Shown here: one piece after another, positions 26,101 to 38,000 of the stretch
Layout: every line of letters begins with the position of its first letter
How positions within the stretch are numbered: the stretch's first letter is position 1
NCBI GenBank assembly: GCA_944990035.1
Contig: CALYLX010000119.1
Location: forward strand, 1-64,000
Source: Clitopilus passeckerianus
Taxonomy: Eukaryota; Basidiomycota; Agaricomycetes; Agaricales; Entolomataceae
DNA length: 64,000 nt
Direction: 5' to 3'
Program-made: the position numbers and the translations under genes
Notes under the pieces: generated by a model
Database searches by the model: none
Seen by the model: only the letters and a program-made list of their open reading frames with translations
Told to the model about the DNA's origin: nothing

Positions 26101-27018
26101 ATGAACAGGCAGGGGTGAGGGAGGGCTGACTTAGGCGACGACCCCCTGTTTCCTTTGGAATCGTCTGGGTTGAAAGAGGAGTCAGCACGACAGATCGTGG
26201 GAGGCGAGGGTGATCAATAGATGTGTGACGGCCATTGTGACCTACAGGTAATACAAAGTCTCCAACATTGAGCCGGGAAAGGATGTGCGCGTGCCTGCCT
26301 AAAGGTTACATGTAGAGATGAAAAAAGGCGAGATTTACGGGCGATGATGCATAGGCACCGAAAGGGATATGCGTTCTACGCGCCTGGGGGAGGCGGGCTG
26401 GGACTGAAAGGATTTGTGGCGGAATTGAACGACAAGATTGATTGTAGTTGGATGTGTGTACAGGCCAAATAAAACAGAAATCTGAGATGTACAGTGGGAA
26501 AAGGAAACCAACACATCAGGAGGACAATGGCAAATTTGGGCATCGAAGCGAGAGAACACAGAAATGATATCAGGAAGAAAAAGAATCTTCGCTCGGATAA
26601 CTATGGGCAACGGTACGGGGTCGAGAATGGGCGTTACCGCGCATAACACCGGAAAAAAGTGTGAAGAGTGACAGAGGCAATGAGCAAACGCCACGAAGAG
26701 GTTTGCCTGGAACCGTCTCAGCTTATCCTCACTGCGGCGACAGAGAGGCACCGAGATGTACGGTCCAGAGGACCCTTACAATGGTTGGGGAAAGAACTGG
26801 AAGAGTTGTGACTTGTTTATGCAGTATTTTTACGTACAAACACAAGATAGATCGGCGATGAGATCTGATCCCCTTTGGGTTAACAAGCCATTTCGGTAGA
26901 GGCTGGTTATAAGAACCCACCACCTGGAGGCAACCGACGCGAACTGTATCGCTCTACCCTCCCTTCCCCTCACTATACTCAACGACGTCCACGGCCCCAA
27001 CTACAACTACAAACTAAG
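20119..27018. other. 6.9-kb gene-poor region
   Basis: No gene could be established here. The longest open frames (20571-21032 plus, 153 codons; 23190-23678 minus, 162 codons; 24797-25324 minus, 175 codons) show no recognised domain and overlap equally long frames in other phases. Two short stretches look more protein-like than their surroundings: a plus-strand frame at 21780-21880 ('YAVNDVVGAILLF', hydrophobic) and a minus-strand frame at about 25219-25000 ('LDTGGLNSIWTFQRP'). Neither extends across plausible splice sites, so they may be remnants. The 26900-27018 end is the Ecl1 promoter: a TATAAG at 26908-26913 and a pyrimidine-rich leader. Confidence 0.4.
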
Positions 27019-27941
27019 ATGGACGTTAACTGGTGCTTGAACTGCGAATGCTCATTTGTATGTTCCCCTCCCCCTTTATTCCCCTTCAATGTTTTCTGAC
27101 TTTTATTCGGTAGGAGGGCACTGGCCCCTATTGCTCTCGTCGCTGCGAGCCACCACGAGCTTCAGGCTCTACCTACACAAGCACGTCTGCCGCGTCTAGC
27201 AGTCAATATTACGAAGACGAGGACATTATCTACCACCAGGTCGATGAGGCTTCGAGTCAATCATCATGGATCGGAAAAGGCGAGGCCGGCATCCGCGCAT
27301 GGGCGGCATCTGTGGCGCCTTCCAGCCCAGTCTCGTCCTCTGCTGCTTCCTCCGCCTCTTCTTCTCGCTACTCTTCTAGATATTCGTCACCGGTTGCCTC
27401 GACGAGTCGGCTACCCAAGTTGATCCAGGCTCACCGGCGGCCTGGTCCACCGGCTCTAGGCATATCTACATCACGCCCGTCACTTCCCTCGCCGTCGCGG
27501 CCCATCCTCACCCCACTGCAGACGATGGGTACCTCTGATGGCCACATCATTGGTACCTTTAGCACAGGAAACCTCTCAATAGCCTCTGGCGCTACCGAAT
27601 CATCTCTCGCCACCCCGGTCTCTGCCTCCCCCGCACTTCCCATCCCTTGCAAAAAATCTTCCATGTTTTCTGCATTGACCTCCCATGTTCGCTCTCTCGT
27701 TTCTACCCCATCGTCAGCCGTTCCCGTCTCACGGCACCAAATGAAGCAGTTGGACTCCGATCCATTCACGAGGACTTCTGAAGTCGTCGATGTTTCCAGC
27801 TCTGACATTGACGACGCAGGAGAGCTGACATGGCAGTATTCTGGCACTACCGTCGTCGTCGATGGACCTAACTCTGCCCGAAAGCTCTCCGATCTGCCAC
27901 CACACTCTAGACTCACTGGCCGTAACTTATCACGAGCATGA
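27019..27941 (+). CDS. Ecl1-type zinc-binding life-span regulator
   Basis: About 288 residues. The first 24 residues form the Ecl1/2/3 signature: Cys at 6, 9, 11, 20 and 24 in 'WCLNCECSFEGTGPYCSRRC', equivalent to the zinc-binding CxxC...YCSxxC of the fission yeast chronological life-span factors. Exon 1 (27019-27057) ends inside this motif; the 56-nt intron is 27058-27113; exon 2 runs to TGA at 27939-27941. The remainder is disordered and Ser-rich (SSAASSASSSRYSSRYSS near residues 75-95), with a near-C-terminal acidic patch 'EVVDVSSSDIDDAGELTW'. It is far longer than the roughly 80-residue yeast proteins. In yeast this family responds to nutrient and metal limitation in the nucleus; the same role here is inferred. 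A TATAAG lies 106 bp upstream. Confidence 0.7.
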
Positions 27942-30900
27942 AAACCTCGTCTTTATTCGCAACATCCCACCATAGAGATTCCCGGACCCCATGCATTCTT
28001 GTCTCGCTCCAAGCGAGTTGTACTTATACATATCACGCCTGCATTCTCACATTTTATGGCAGCCATCGCAAACAAAAATTGCTCCCGCCTTCTCGACGCC
28101 TTTCCATTCTATCGGACTTCCCCTTGGGAGCGTTGTTTCTTTCCTTCCCTGTTGTTCGAGTGCGAGTGCGGATATCTTGCCACGCTTCCCATACCACTTC
28201 GTTCCATTCCATACCCGTCACCCGAAAAACTTCACCTCCTTCCGCTTTCTGATCTGCCCTTCCCTCTCGCAATTCCTACCGCCTTCGCAGGCTGCCATTC
28301 CCTCACGCTGCATCCATTTTATTTACCATAGATACAATGGGCTCAACATTTCGGCCCAGACTTACACCCACACCTATATACCTACTCGGTGTTTCTGTAC
28401 AGTATCCTCACGACATGCATTGTACTCGTATCTGCTCCCTTCTCGAAGGGCTTCTAACTTTTAATATGACCATGTACCTTGATACTCATTTGCACACACT
28501 GCAATACACTCCGCATCTCAATATTCTCACAATGTCTGGCCTTCTCGTCGTGATAAATGAAAGGGAAATTTTTGTTAACTTGTGCTTGTGGGGTAGGCGG
28601 AGGCGGAGGAGACTTTGCTGGCTTCCAAGATAATACTAGTCCACTCCCGTGGGAAGACACGTTGGGGGAATGCTTCCTGCCTTTCTGGACAGCAGTAAAT
28701 CGAAATCTGATGGACAGAATGGGCTCCTTTCATCATGTCGGAATTCTGCGAGGATGATTTTACTCTGCTCCGCCGGAATGCCTTCCACTGCCTGTTGTCT
28801 GGCATGTACCAACACAGCTGTACACACAGAGAACCAATAACGCGAAGACTTCACGTACATTTGCTGACGTGGCTGTGGACTTGGCCCGTTCTACGACCTC
28901 CCTCCAAGCCATCTTTCATTGTCAGGTCCTGATTTCGGACGGTGCTGAAGTCCCTGAGGGACGAAATCTCACCGTGTTGTTCTTCTATACGTGGTTGTAC
29001 ATCGAGTGCACTTGCTATTAAATATTAAAGCTTTAGCTACTGTTACGGCGGACAGGGTGGAAAACTCCTCAGCACTCAAAGTTTGTCATTTGGGTTGACG
29101 AGACTCCGTTAACCCTTAGTAACTTAAGAGCATTGACCCTCTGGACCCTTGTAGATCATGCTGCGTTATATGAACTTCGGAAGAGCGAGGTGCTTTTGAC
29201 CGTGGCTCAGAGTCCTCCACAATAGATGTCTTGGATTTAAGCTTCGTCTCCGAGTCTTCACAATTCGACACATGGCCTACCTTGACTTGGGTTTGCATGC
29301 CCCAATGTTTCCGCACCATCTATGTGATTGAAAAGGCCAATTCCCCGCAACTTCCAAGCTATCGTGCAAGCTCTCCGTCTTTCGCCCTTGGGCAGCTCCC
29401 CGAGAGCCCCCTACTAGGCCGATAGGATGATCTTCATCGCACTATGTCCCTCTGATGCGCTGACCTACCGGCAGCCGTGCACACTAGCTACATCGAAGGC
29501 AGACCCCGAAGAACAAATACGATGCAGATAGACAGGTTACCCTGCGTGAGCGATGACTTAGGCTCGCCAATATTTGGGCTGCAGATTACTCTTTCTGGAA
29601 CTGGCGATCAAAGTGCCTTTGCATTCTATATGACAACCAGTCAAAAGAACTTGCAGAAGCATATGCTGTCTGCTGTTCTGGAATGCATTTTTTTTTTGAT
29701 TTGATGCCCGATCCAAGGCAGATATTGAATCGTCAGGCACTATTATCATCCGGTGACTTCACCTATGTTTGTGTCGGGGACATGCCAATGACCTCTGGCT
29801 ATACAAGCACAATCGCTGAAATTGGCCGGGCGGGGAGCATGAGAGACTTTACTGAATGGAAATATGTTGTGACGCCCGACGGCGTGTGGTCGAGCACTTG
29901 ACTGTGGGAGAGGCGGCCGCCGTTCGTTCTGTAAAGGCACGTACTTATTGTGCTTTTTTCCCTCAGCGAAAGGTGGCTGGCTACATGCCTCGAACCGAGC
30001 TTGGGCCGCCGTTCGTTTTGGGATGAGGGGGCTCTATCTATAGAACCTGAGGTGGCCACTGGCATCACTTCAGTTAGAGGACCTCAACTTCACGAGATTT
30101 GTTGGCAACACAATTCCAGAAACGATAACTACACAGAACTACGTTCATACCTCCGTAATTGTATTAGGCTTGACTGGATGCCATTTCATCAGACACTACC
30201 AAAGTTATCAAGAGAAGTAAATTTGGGCCAAACCTCCTGTTCACTGAACTCGTGATGAGGCAAACTTTGACAGCTTGGTGTCCTCTACTTCCCAGAGAGG
30301 AACATGTGCCTGGGTCGCGATCTATCTCGGGCATATACGTTCTTCTAGTATTCAGTGCATAAGTCGGGCAAATTTTTGGGAGCTTCCAGAATTTTGTTAA
30401 CCCTTGGTGTACGCTCGAGCCTTGGCTTGACCACACTCAACCGTAATGATCAAAAGTTGTACGTAACACTCAAGTGATTTGGCTCGACGGCTGGCGTCCT
30501 GCTCAGCGGGAGCGAATGCAAAGCTGAATAACCGGCCGCCCACAGGTCGGTGAATTGAGAAGGCGCATCCGAGTCGAGAAGTGTGTTTGACGCCAATTAG
30601 GCACGTCTATCAATGCCAATTAGTCACCGGGCGTTGGAATTCACCGAATGGTTCGAAAGGGGCGGACACCACTGGGGGTGAAAGAGAGGTAGAGCGGAGA
30701 GAAGCTCTCGGCCTTCCTTGACTGAAAAGCAGAAGATACCTGGCATGGTCTGTTCACACAGATAGGAAAGGGCACTTCCCCCTGTCGCAATTACGCAGCA
30801 TATCTAAGAACTTCCATCTAATTTTGGACTATTCAGGGATGCCAGGTAGGCTCACTTTCCAGAAACGGCGACGAATAGGTAGAAGTCAATTGACATTTAA

Positions 30901-32339
30901 TGGGTTAGCTTTCACACCCCCTGTATCACCTCAGTTTGCTCCAAGAAAGGCTTGAAATCGCCGGTATTCCGATGGTTGGAAGAGGTTGAAACCAAGCGAA
31001 CTGACTCCGCACCTGAAGTTGGGAAATCAACGAAAATAAGACACCGGAGCTTCCATCTCTATTCAACCCTAGCAAATAAATACAGCCGACAGGCTGGAAG
31101 TGAGGCCGCCAAGGTCTTTCGTGATACACCTCAGCCCAACCATCTAAAGGAACTGGGAGATCTTGACACGAGTTTCCATCACCAAATAGAGGTACAGGAC
31201 AACGACCCTGAAGAGCATGATCACGATGAATCTATGTGCGGTTGCCTAAATTTGTGACTTCTCCCGAGAGTTGGATTATGTACTATGTCGTCCATTACCA
31301 ACACCGAATGCGAGACCGAACGTGTCACTCAGGCGCAAAACTTCATCATAAACATGGCATATTGCTCTGGACCAGATAAGGAAGATTGCCTAACAAAGCC
31401 TAGCCTCCAGATATGATTCAGCTAAGAGACATTGTCACCAGGGATTCAAGAAGCTATTAGTGGATTCGGCCAATTGCGAGAGGAACCGCTTGGGTCCCAG
31501 AGAAGAGTTATCTCACCCCTTGGCGTATTAGGTTCCGACCGAGTTCGCAAGGTTCAACGTTGTGGATATCGTTAAGATAACCGTTGTCCACCGATAGGGT
31601 CATTTTTGGAGTCCAGTAAGAATCCAGCAAAAGATAGAAAGTCCCCTACAGGTCATTTCATGTGTCAGTGTGGGCGCCAGGCCACTCAAGCCATTCGTGA
31701 CCCGCTCGCTGCGGGAAAGTGTCTCCTAGTCTTGGAATTGATGAAGTATCTACATCAAAATTAAAGTTGTGTAACGTCGCGTCAGAACGCTGGAGACCGG
31801 CCACTAAATAATCAGTCTTAGTGGTTACCGAAATGACAGGACTTCCCCTGAAAGGCTGCTCAGCTGAACGGAAACTGGCGGCGCCATCATCATTCATCAT
31901 TCAAGACCCACAATCGCTAACAGTTGGAGTACATGGCACGAAGGGGTAATTCGGAAACGAGGGCGATGGCCCGGATACCGAACTATACGGTGCGAGCGTA
32001 ATCAAGGGTTTGGCAGAACGTCGAAAAATAAGTCATCAGTCTTGAGATATATTCTCACAACACTAGCCTTACATTCAGAACATGATATCATCTCATTCCA
32101 TCGCTAACAACTGATAACGGGAACTTGCCTACTAGGCTTGTACGGCGGTTGTACGCCGGGTAGTACATGTCCAGGGCGTGTCCAATGCGACAGCGCTGAT
32201 GCACCCGTGCTGGAGACATTTTTGATACAACAAAACAAAGAGGTGACATGTTAGGATACAGATGTGAGTGTTTACTGCGGGGGCCGGAAGCTAAAAGAGC
32301 GAATAGTCAGACGCAAGGATCCCTGAAATCTTCAGAACC
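27942..32339. other. 4.4-kb gene-poor region
   Basis: Immediately after the Ecl1 stop the plus strand is pyrimidine-rich for about 400 bp, probably a long 3' UTR. Beyond this, frames of 60-100 codons occur on both strands (for example 30952-31257 plus, ending MCGCLNL; 29683-29901 plus), none with a recognisable domain, start context or splice-joined extension. A GGCGGAGGCGGAGGAG run lies near 28600 and a run of T near 29690. No transposon ends were seen. Confidence 0.4.
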
Positions 32340-33018
32340 TTACCCAGGAGGGGGCCCGCCGAAACCTGGCGGACCTTGACCAGGTGGGAATGGCATCCCT
32401 GGCATGCCGGGAGGAGGCTGGAACCCTGGGGGAGGACCAGGCATACCAGGTGGCGCAAATGGCATGGGTGGACGAGCAAAAGCAGGAGGTCCGCCTGGAT
32501 AGTATGATCAGAATCAACTGGGTGGAGAGGCATCTCACGGCTTACCTGGAGGCATCATGCCCATTCCTCGACCTGCAGGTACACCACGACCAGGTCCAAA
32601 TGGCAGCTGATATGAAGTCAGTCATTGTTAATCTAAAGATCAAATACATTGCTCACTGCATTCTTCTTGTCTTCGTCGACGACCGGGGGAGGGCCCTCGA
32701 CGCTTAAACTGACGACTGCCTCCCCTCGCAAGATCACAAGACCCAGCGTCCGTTTGATCTCTTGCTCTGGTTGTGGCTCCTCCCCTGCCTTTTTCTTGGG
32801 TCTAACCTTCCTGAACTCTTCACAATCGGCAAGGACCAAGTTCATATGTCGGTCGAAAGCAAGCATTTGGCCAGTTAACGCGCGTCCATCGTTGATCGTA
32901 ACTTTGAGCCTCCAGTTGATGAGGCTCAACATCTTTCCGCCTTTCGATTTCGGGGGCGGCTATATGAGACTATTGCATCAATAAAAGGCTCCCTAAGGAA
33001 TGAGAAATCACGAACCAT
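32340..33018 (-). CDS. SMB1: Sm protein B of the spliceosomal core
   Basis: Core snRNP protein SmB/B', part of the heptameric Sm ring on U1, U2, U4 and U5 snRNAs. The Sm1 and Sm2 folds are visible: 'MLSLINWRLKVTINDGRALT', 'GQMLAFDRHMNLVLADCEEF', then 'RTLGLVILRGEAVVSLSVE'. The C-terminus is the usual Pro/Gly/Met-rich tail (PPPGMPG-type repeats) ending GGPPPG with TAA at 32340-32342. The start ATG is at 33016-33018 and an intron begins directly after it (GTTCGT...TATAG), so the first coding exon carries only the Met codon; the next exon reads PPPKSKGGKM. Divergent from the nitronate monooxygenase gene. Confidence 0.88.
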
Positions 33019-33524
33019 GATTAACACGATAGACTTGAAGGGTACGGTGACTGGTTGAGTCGAAGAGACTGGAAATTTCAACAAACAAGTACAAAGCACG
33101 TCTCGCAGGATGGAGCACCGCCATCGGCAATAAGCACGTTCATCTTCAAGTTGGCGTCTGACCAGAGCCTAGGTCTTTGGAATCACATTAACTCTCTGCA
33201 GGCTGGTATAGATATACATTGGCAGATTCCACGAAATCTCGGCCGGTGCTTACAGGGAAGGTGTGCAGCATCGGCCTTCGGTTACTAAGGCCGTACAACC
33301 CGAAAACATCTGCTTTCACCATTGCCAGAACAGGAGAGAACCGTTGACATCGCTGACAGATTCGCTCCTGTACCCTCGGTTCATAGTCTTTGCGCACCAT
33401 CTTGCGGCGGCAACCGGGAGGCAGCCAATCTATATAAGGGGAAGTGTCGAAGTGTCGAACACCGCCATTCTACAGTTTCTCCACACTCTCTTGAGATCCA
33501 TAATATATTTCTCAACCTTCGGCG
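33019..33524. promoter_or_regulatory. Shared promoter of SmB and nitronate monooxygenase
   Basis: 506 bp between divergent starts. On the plus strand CCAAT (33425-33429) is followed by TATATAAGG (33431-33439), about 90 bp ahead of the monooxygenase ATG. No matching TATA was evident on the SmB side, as is common for housekeeping genes. Confidence 0.5.
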
Positions 33525-34888
33525 ATGAGTAGTCTGAATACCAAGTTTACCCGGCTCATGGGTCTGTACGCGAATACATTTCATTGAGTCTCGCACTCTT
33601 ACAATGCCCATTCCAGGTATACAAACACCCCTCGTTTGTGGTAATATGGCGGGTGCTAGCGGGGGTAAGTTCTACGGGTTAGCAGTGATTCCAATTCGGC
33701 TTCAACTTCGCTTCCTAGGACGCCTTGCAGCTGAAGTGAGACTTGCAGGTGGTTTTGGATTTGTCTCAGCTGGTGCGCACGCCACAGTGCATGCTATAGG
33801 CTCGGAATGGTAAACTCCTATATGTCGACCATAGGTTATGATAGTGCCGAGAAACTTCAGCAGGAGATTGATCTTGCTAGGTCACTCCTGAAGCCTGAGC
33901 CCGATTCAACTCTTTCCATTGGCGTTGGGTACCTTGCGTGGCAGCTAGAGAAGCCTAGTGCACCCGCCGAACAACTGATACAGGTTGCCTTGGAAAACCA
34001 AGTCCAGGCCATTTGGCTTTCCTTTGGAGAAAGAATCCAGGATTGGGTAAATTTGGTTCGCCAGAAAGAGAAAGTTAAAGGGGCTACCAAGGTTTTTGTG
34101 CAAATCAGTTCTCTCCAGGAGGCGCTGGTTGCAATAAATGAATGGAAGGTCGACGTCATCGTTGCCCAAGGTAGGTCTTTGCTTCTTCAGATTTATCCAT
34201 CGGGTCTTTGACACCATTCCCTCTAGGGCGAGAAGCAGGAGGTCATGGAGCGGCGGAGGGCCTACCCCTTCTTGCTCTAGTTTCCCAGATAATTCCAGTG
34301 ATATCAAAGGACGGACCACCTTTGCTCGCTGCAGGAGGCCTCACTAACGGAAATCACCTAGCATCCTACCTTACTTTGGGAACCTCAGGTGTCGTTTTTG
34401 GCACACGATTCCTTGTTGCCCCTGAGAGCCTGTACAAGGATGAGCAGAGACAACGCCTCCTTCAGGCTAATTCCTCCTCCTCCATCCGGAGTATGGCGTT
34501 CGATCATGCTCGAGGGACGTTAGGGTGGCCAAAGGGCATTGATGGTCGCGGCCTATACAATGGTAGGAACGGCTAACTCTCGTTCTTTCGCAGAATTTAC
34601 CCATCTCTCTCCTAGACACAGTGAAAGATTTTCAGGAGGGACTGTCGGATGAAATTCTGCAAAGCAGGTACGCCGAAGGGGCAAAACAGAGCGATCCCAA
34701 CCGCATTGTGACGTGGGCGGGTACTGGGGTTGGGCTTATAACCCGTTCTCAGGCAGCAAAGGTTAGCTTAAGACGCAAGTCGCCAGCCACCTACCAATTA
34801 CTGATACCCTCACAAGGATATTGTCATCGAAGTACATAATGACTGCGTTGCCAGCCTCAAGCTGACTCTTACCTACCTCAGTTATTGA
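33525..34888 (+). CDS. Nitronate monooxygenase (2-nitropropane dioxygenase family)
   Basis: FMN-dependent TIM-barrel enzyme oxidising alkyl nitronates to carbonyls and nitrite. I place the start at 33525: exon 1 reads MSSLNTKFTRLM, splits a Gly codon, and after a 55-nt intron (33562-33616) continues GIQTPLVCGNMAGASGG, restoring the family's LxGI.xPIV...M start. Downstream: 'RLAAEVRLAGGFGFVSAG', 'VALENQVQAIWLSFGE', 'DVIVAQGREAGGHG' (His of the catalytic and FMN region), 'GPPLLAAGGLTNGNHL', 'GTSGVVFGTRFLVAPES' (phosphate-binding loop) and 'IVTWAGTGVGLI'. The last intron is within 34759-34818, and the protein ends TLTYLSY at TGA 34886-34888. The ATG at 33604 lies inside the first intron and is a less likely start. 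Role probably detoxification of nitronates such as propionate-3-nitronate (family knowledge). Confidence 0.85.
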
Positions 34889-35083
34889 GATAGGTACTTG
34901 CGTCCGCGTGTAATCGTCTTCAGCTTGCAATACAAACTCCTGAACTATTTTGCCTCCATTTTATATCAGTGATTGCTGCTGCACCACAAGTTCTTATTTA
35001 TTCGCAAATCAGGAACAGAGGTTTGAAAACGATAGATCCTTCTTTCTATTGAATTACATCTTAAATCTTGAATACCAAAGTAG

Positions 35084-38000
35084 TTAATGAACAATTTCGA
35101 CAGTGAGGTCTCCTTGACTAATAGAGTCGCCTAAAAACAATTTCAGTCAATTGAACGATGCAGATGACGTATTGAATCTCACCTTCCTGAACCACGACGC
35201 GTTTGATGTGGCCGGAAACGGGAGCAGTAACTGCAGATTCCATCTGAAAAGTACGTTAGCTAGTCGTTCATCTGACCTCAGAACCAGATTGCTATAAAGT
35301 ACCTTCATGGCGCTGAGGACTGTATAGAATTCCATCAGTTCGTGACTCCCACAAGATGGTTCAAACGGAGATACGTACCACAAAGAGGATCTCCCTTCTT
35401 GATCTCCTGACCCTCCTTTACTCTCACTTCCACCACAATTCCGGACATTGGTGCTCCCACGGATCCAGGATCGTTCGATGCCTTCTCCCGCGAAACTGTT
35501 TCTACAGCAGAGTTCTTGTCTTCGACTGCGACAGCTCGGACCTAAGGGCCGAGAATGAGCCCTGGGGTCAGATTTTCCCGAGCTGGGTTGGTAAAGACGT
35601 ACCTCTCCATTAACTTCGAACCAAACATCACGTTGTGCACGACCCTCAACAACCGGGCCAACAGCCATCAAGCGAATGATGAGTGTCTTGCCTTTCTCGA
35701 TGGAAATATGCATCTCCTCCCCAGTGTCGGGGCGTCCCAAGAAGTAGCGAGTGGGAATGACACTATCATGAGAATTAGCACTGCCGTAATCGTTTGGCCG
35801 ATAACAAACCTGAGATCCCCGTATTTCTCAATGAAGCCCTGATATTCCTCAAAGACCTAGGAAGCCCCCATTAGCACAGGTGCCGCTTCATCAAGGTTGG
35901 ATAACCTACCTTAGGGTACATAACATAGGAAGTGACATCAGAATCGGTGATATGTTTTCCAAACTTGGCACGTAGTTCGGCCTTGATCTTCTTGAAGTCA
36001 AGAGGGGCCATGGTTGCACCCGGTCGTCCATCGATTCTTGGCTTATTCCTGATGATATGGCTACGCAGAGGCTCAGGGAAACCTCCAACAGGCTGACCAA
36101 GGTATCCTTGGAAGAACTCGACGACGGAGGATGGAAAATCCAAGTTCTCCGCCTTGGCGAGAACGTCTTCCTTCGAGAAGGAGTTCGACGTCATCCATTG
36201 GGCGAAGTCTCCTACCACCTTTGAAGACGGGGTGACTTTGATGATATTGCCACACTGCATTTCATTTGAGCTGAGGTCACTTCGAAGGACAGTGCTGAAC
36301 TTACCAGATCATTGGCCTCGATATACTTCTGTTTGATTTCTGACAAGGTTGGTATGAGTTTCCAATAGCATATCGTAGACCATAGTAAGTACTTACCCGT
36401 CCATTGGGTGCCTAGACCAAGTTGCGAGGCTTGGAACTACGAACACAATATTAGTCCTGGGCCGTGTAGCTTCGAGGAGAAACAATACCATCAAGTTGGT
36501 GTATTGTCCTCCTGGCATTTCATGGTCGAACACACTGGAGTCAGAAGCACGGACGTTCGCCTCGAAGCAGCTGTAAAGCAGTCGAACCTGACTCCAGTAC
36601 AAGTTAAGAGCCTGGATGTCCTCGTATTTGATGCCAGTTCCCAGAGAGGTCTGCTCAAGTGCCATGCAGATGGCTCCCATGGCAGGTTGGGAGGTCAATC
36701 CAGACATGCCTAAATGCAATAATTGGCACAGTCTCATGTGGAATGACTCGAATGACTTACTGTCGATAGCGACATCGACAACATCGGCACCTGCAGCTGC
36801 AGCTGCGAGCATGCTAGCAGTTGCAATGCCAGCGGTGTCGTGCGAGTGAACGTGAATGGGGAGATCGGGGTGAGCCTTCCTGATAGCACCGATAAGTCTG
36901 TAAAACAGATCAGCCACTAGTTCATTTCTTTGCATAGGTTGACCTACAGTTTGGCGGCTTCAGGCTTGAGCAAGCCTGCCATGTCTTTGACGCCGAGAAC
37001 GTGGATACCCTCGTTGACAAGTTCTTGAACAAAGTCGAGATAGTATTGAAGGGTGTACTTGGTTTCCTTGGGGCTGGCACAGTCGCCGCTGTAACAAACA
37101 ACAGCTTCTACAACACCGCCAGCCTTCTTAGCTGCATCGATACCGAGTTTCATCTGTTGTATGCACTTCATTAGCGTCTCTCGGAGATCCAAAACGGTGG
37201 TACACTGACGTTCTCGATGTAGTTGAGGGAGTCGAAGACACGGAAAATATCGAGGCCATTCTCGACTGCCTTCTTGGAGAAGTCGTAGATGGCGTTATCA
37301 CTGATTGAAGAGGTTAGCGGAAGGAGGTTTCGCAGATGTGAGGACATACGGGTAGCTAGTGTAACCAACACCATTGGCGCCACGAACCAAAGCTTGGAAG
37401 GGGATGTTGGGGACGAGAGTACGAAGTTTCCTCTGAAGAATAAAATTATTTATTTATGCCCGTTCAGAAGCAGATGTTCGTACCAGGCGCTCCCAAGGAT
37501 CTTCGTACAAGAACCTCATGGCAACGTCGAAAGTTGCGCCGCCCCAGCATTCAAGACTGTATGCGTTTGCCATAGCGTACGAAGTCTCCTTGGCGATATT
37601 GACCATATCAATGGTACGAAGGCGAGTAGCGAGGAGAGACTGGTGGGCATCACGCCAGGTAGTGTCCATGATAAGACATCCTGGATATTCACGGACAGCC
37701 TTGGCGAATGCTTCCGGGCCTTGCTCAACGATGATGTTACGCCAGCCTACAGTGCAAGGTTCGTAGGTGTCAAGAGGAGGGCCGCTGGGGTCTTCACGGT
37801 TCTGGAGTTTGGGAATAACAATGTCGGTCTTGAGGCCGGGCTCTCCCTGCGTGACGAAAATGCATTAGAACGATGCCGATTTCTGCGTTTATGAAAGGCG
37901 TACGGTTTGGCCCTTGATCGAACTTCCGTTGACGGCGAGGTCGCCGAGGTAAGCCAACAGTTTCTGAGCACGATTCTGGGTCTGCACGAGCTTGAAGAGA

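Noticed and set aside
33604..33606. ATG as start of nitronate monooxygenase
   Set aside because: It falls inside a well-formed intron; the exon at 33525 restores the conserved family N-terminus.
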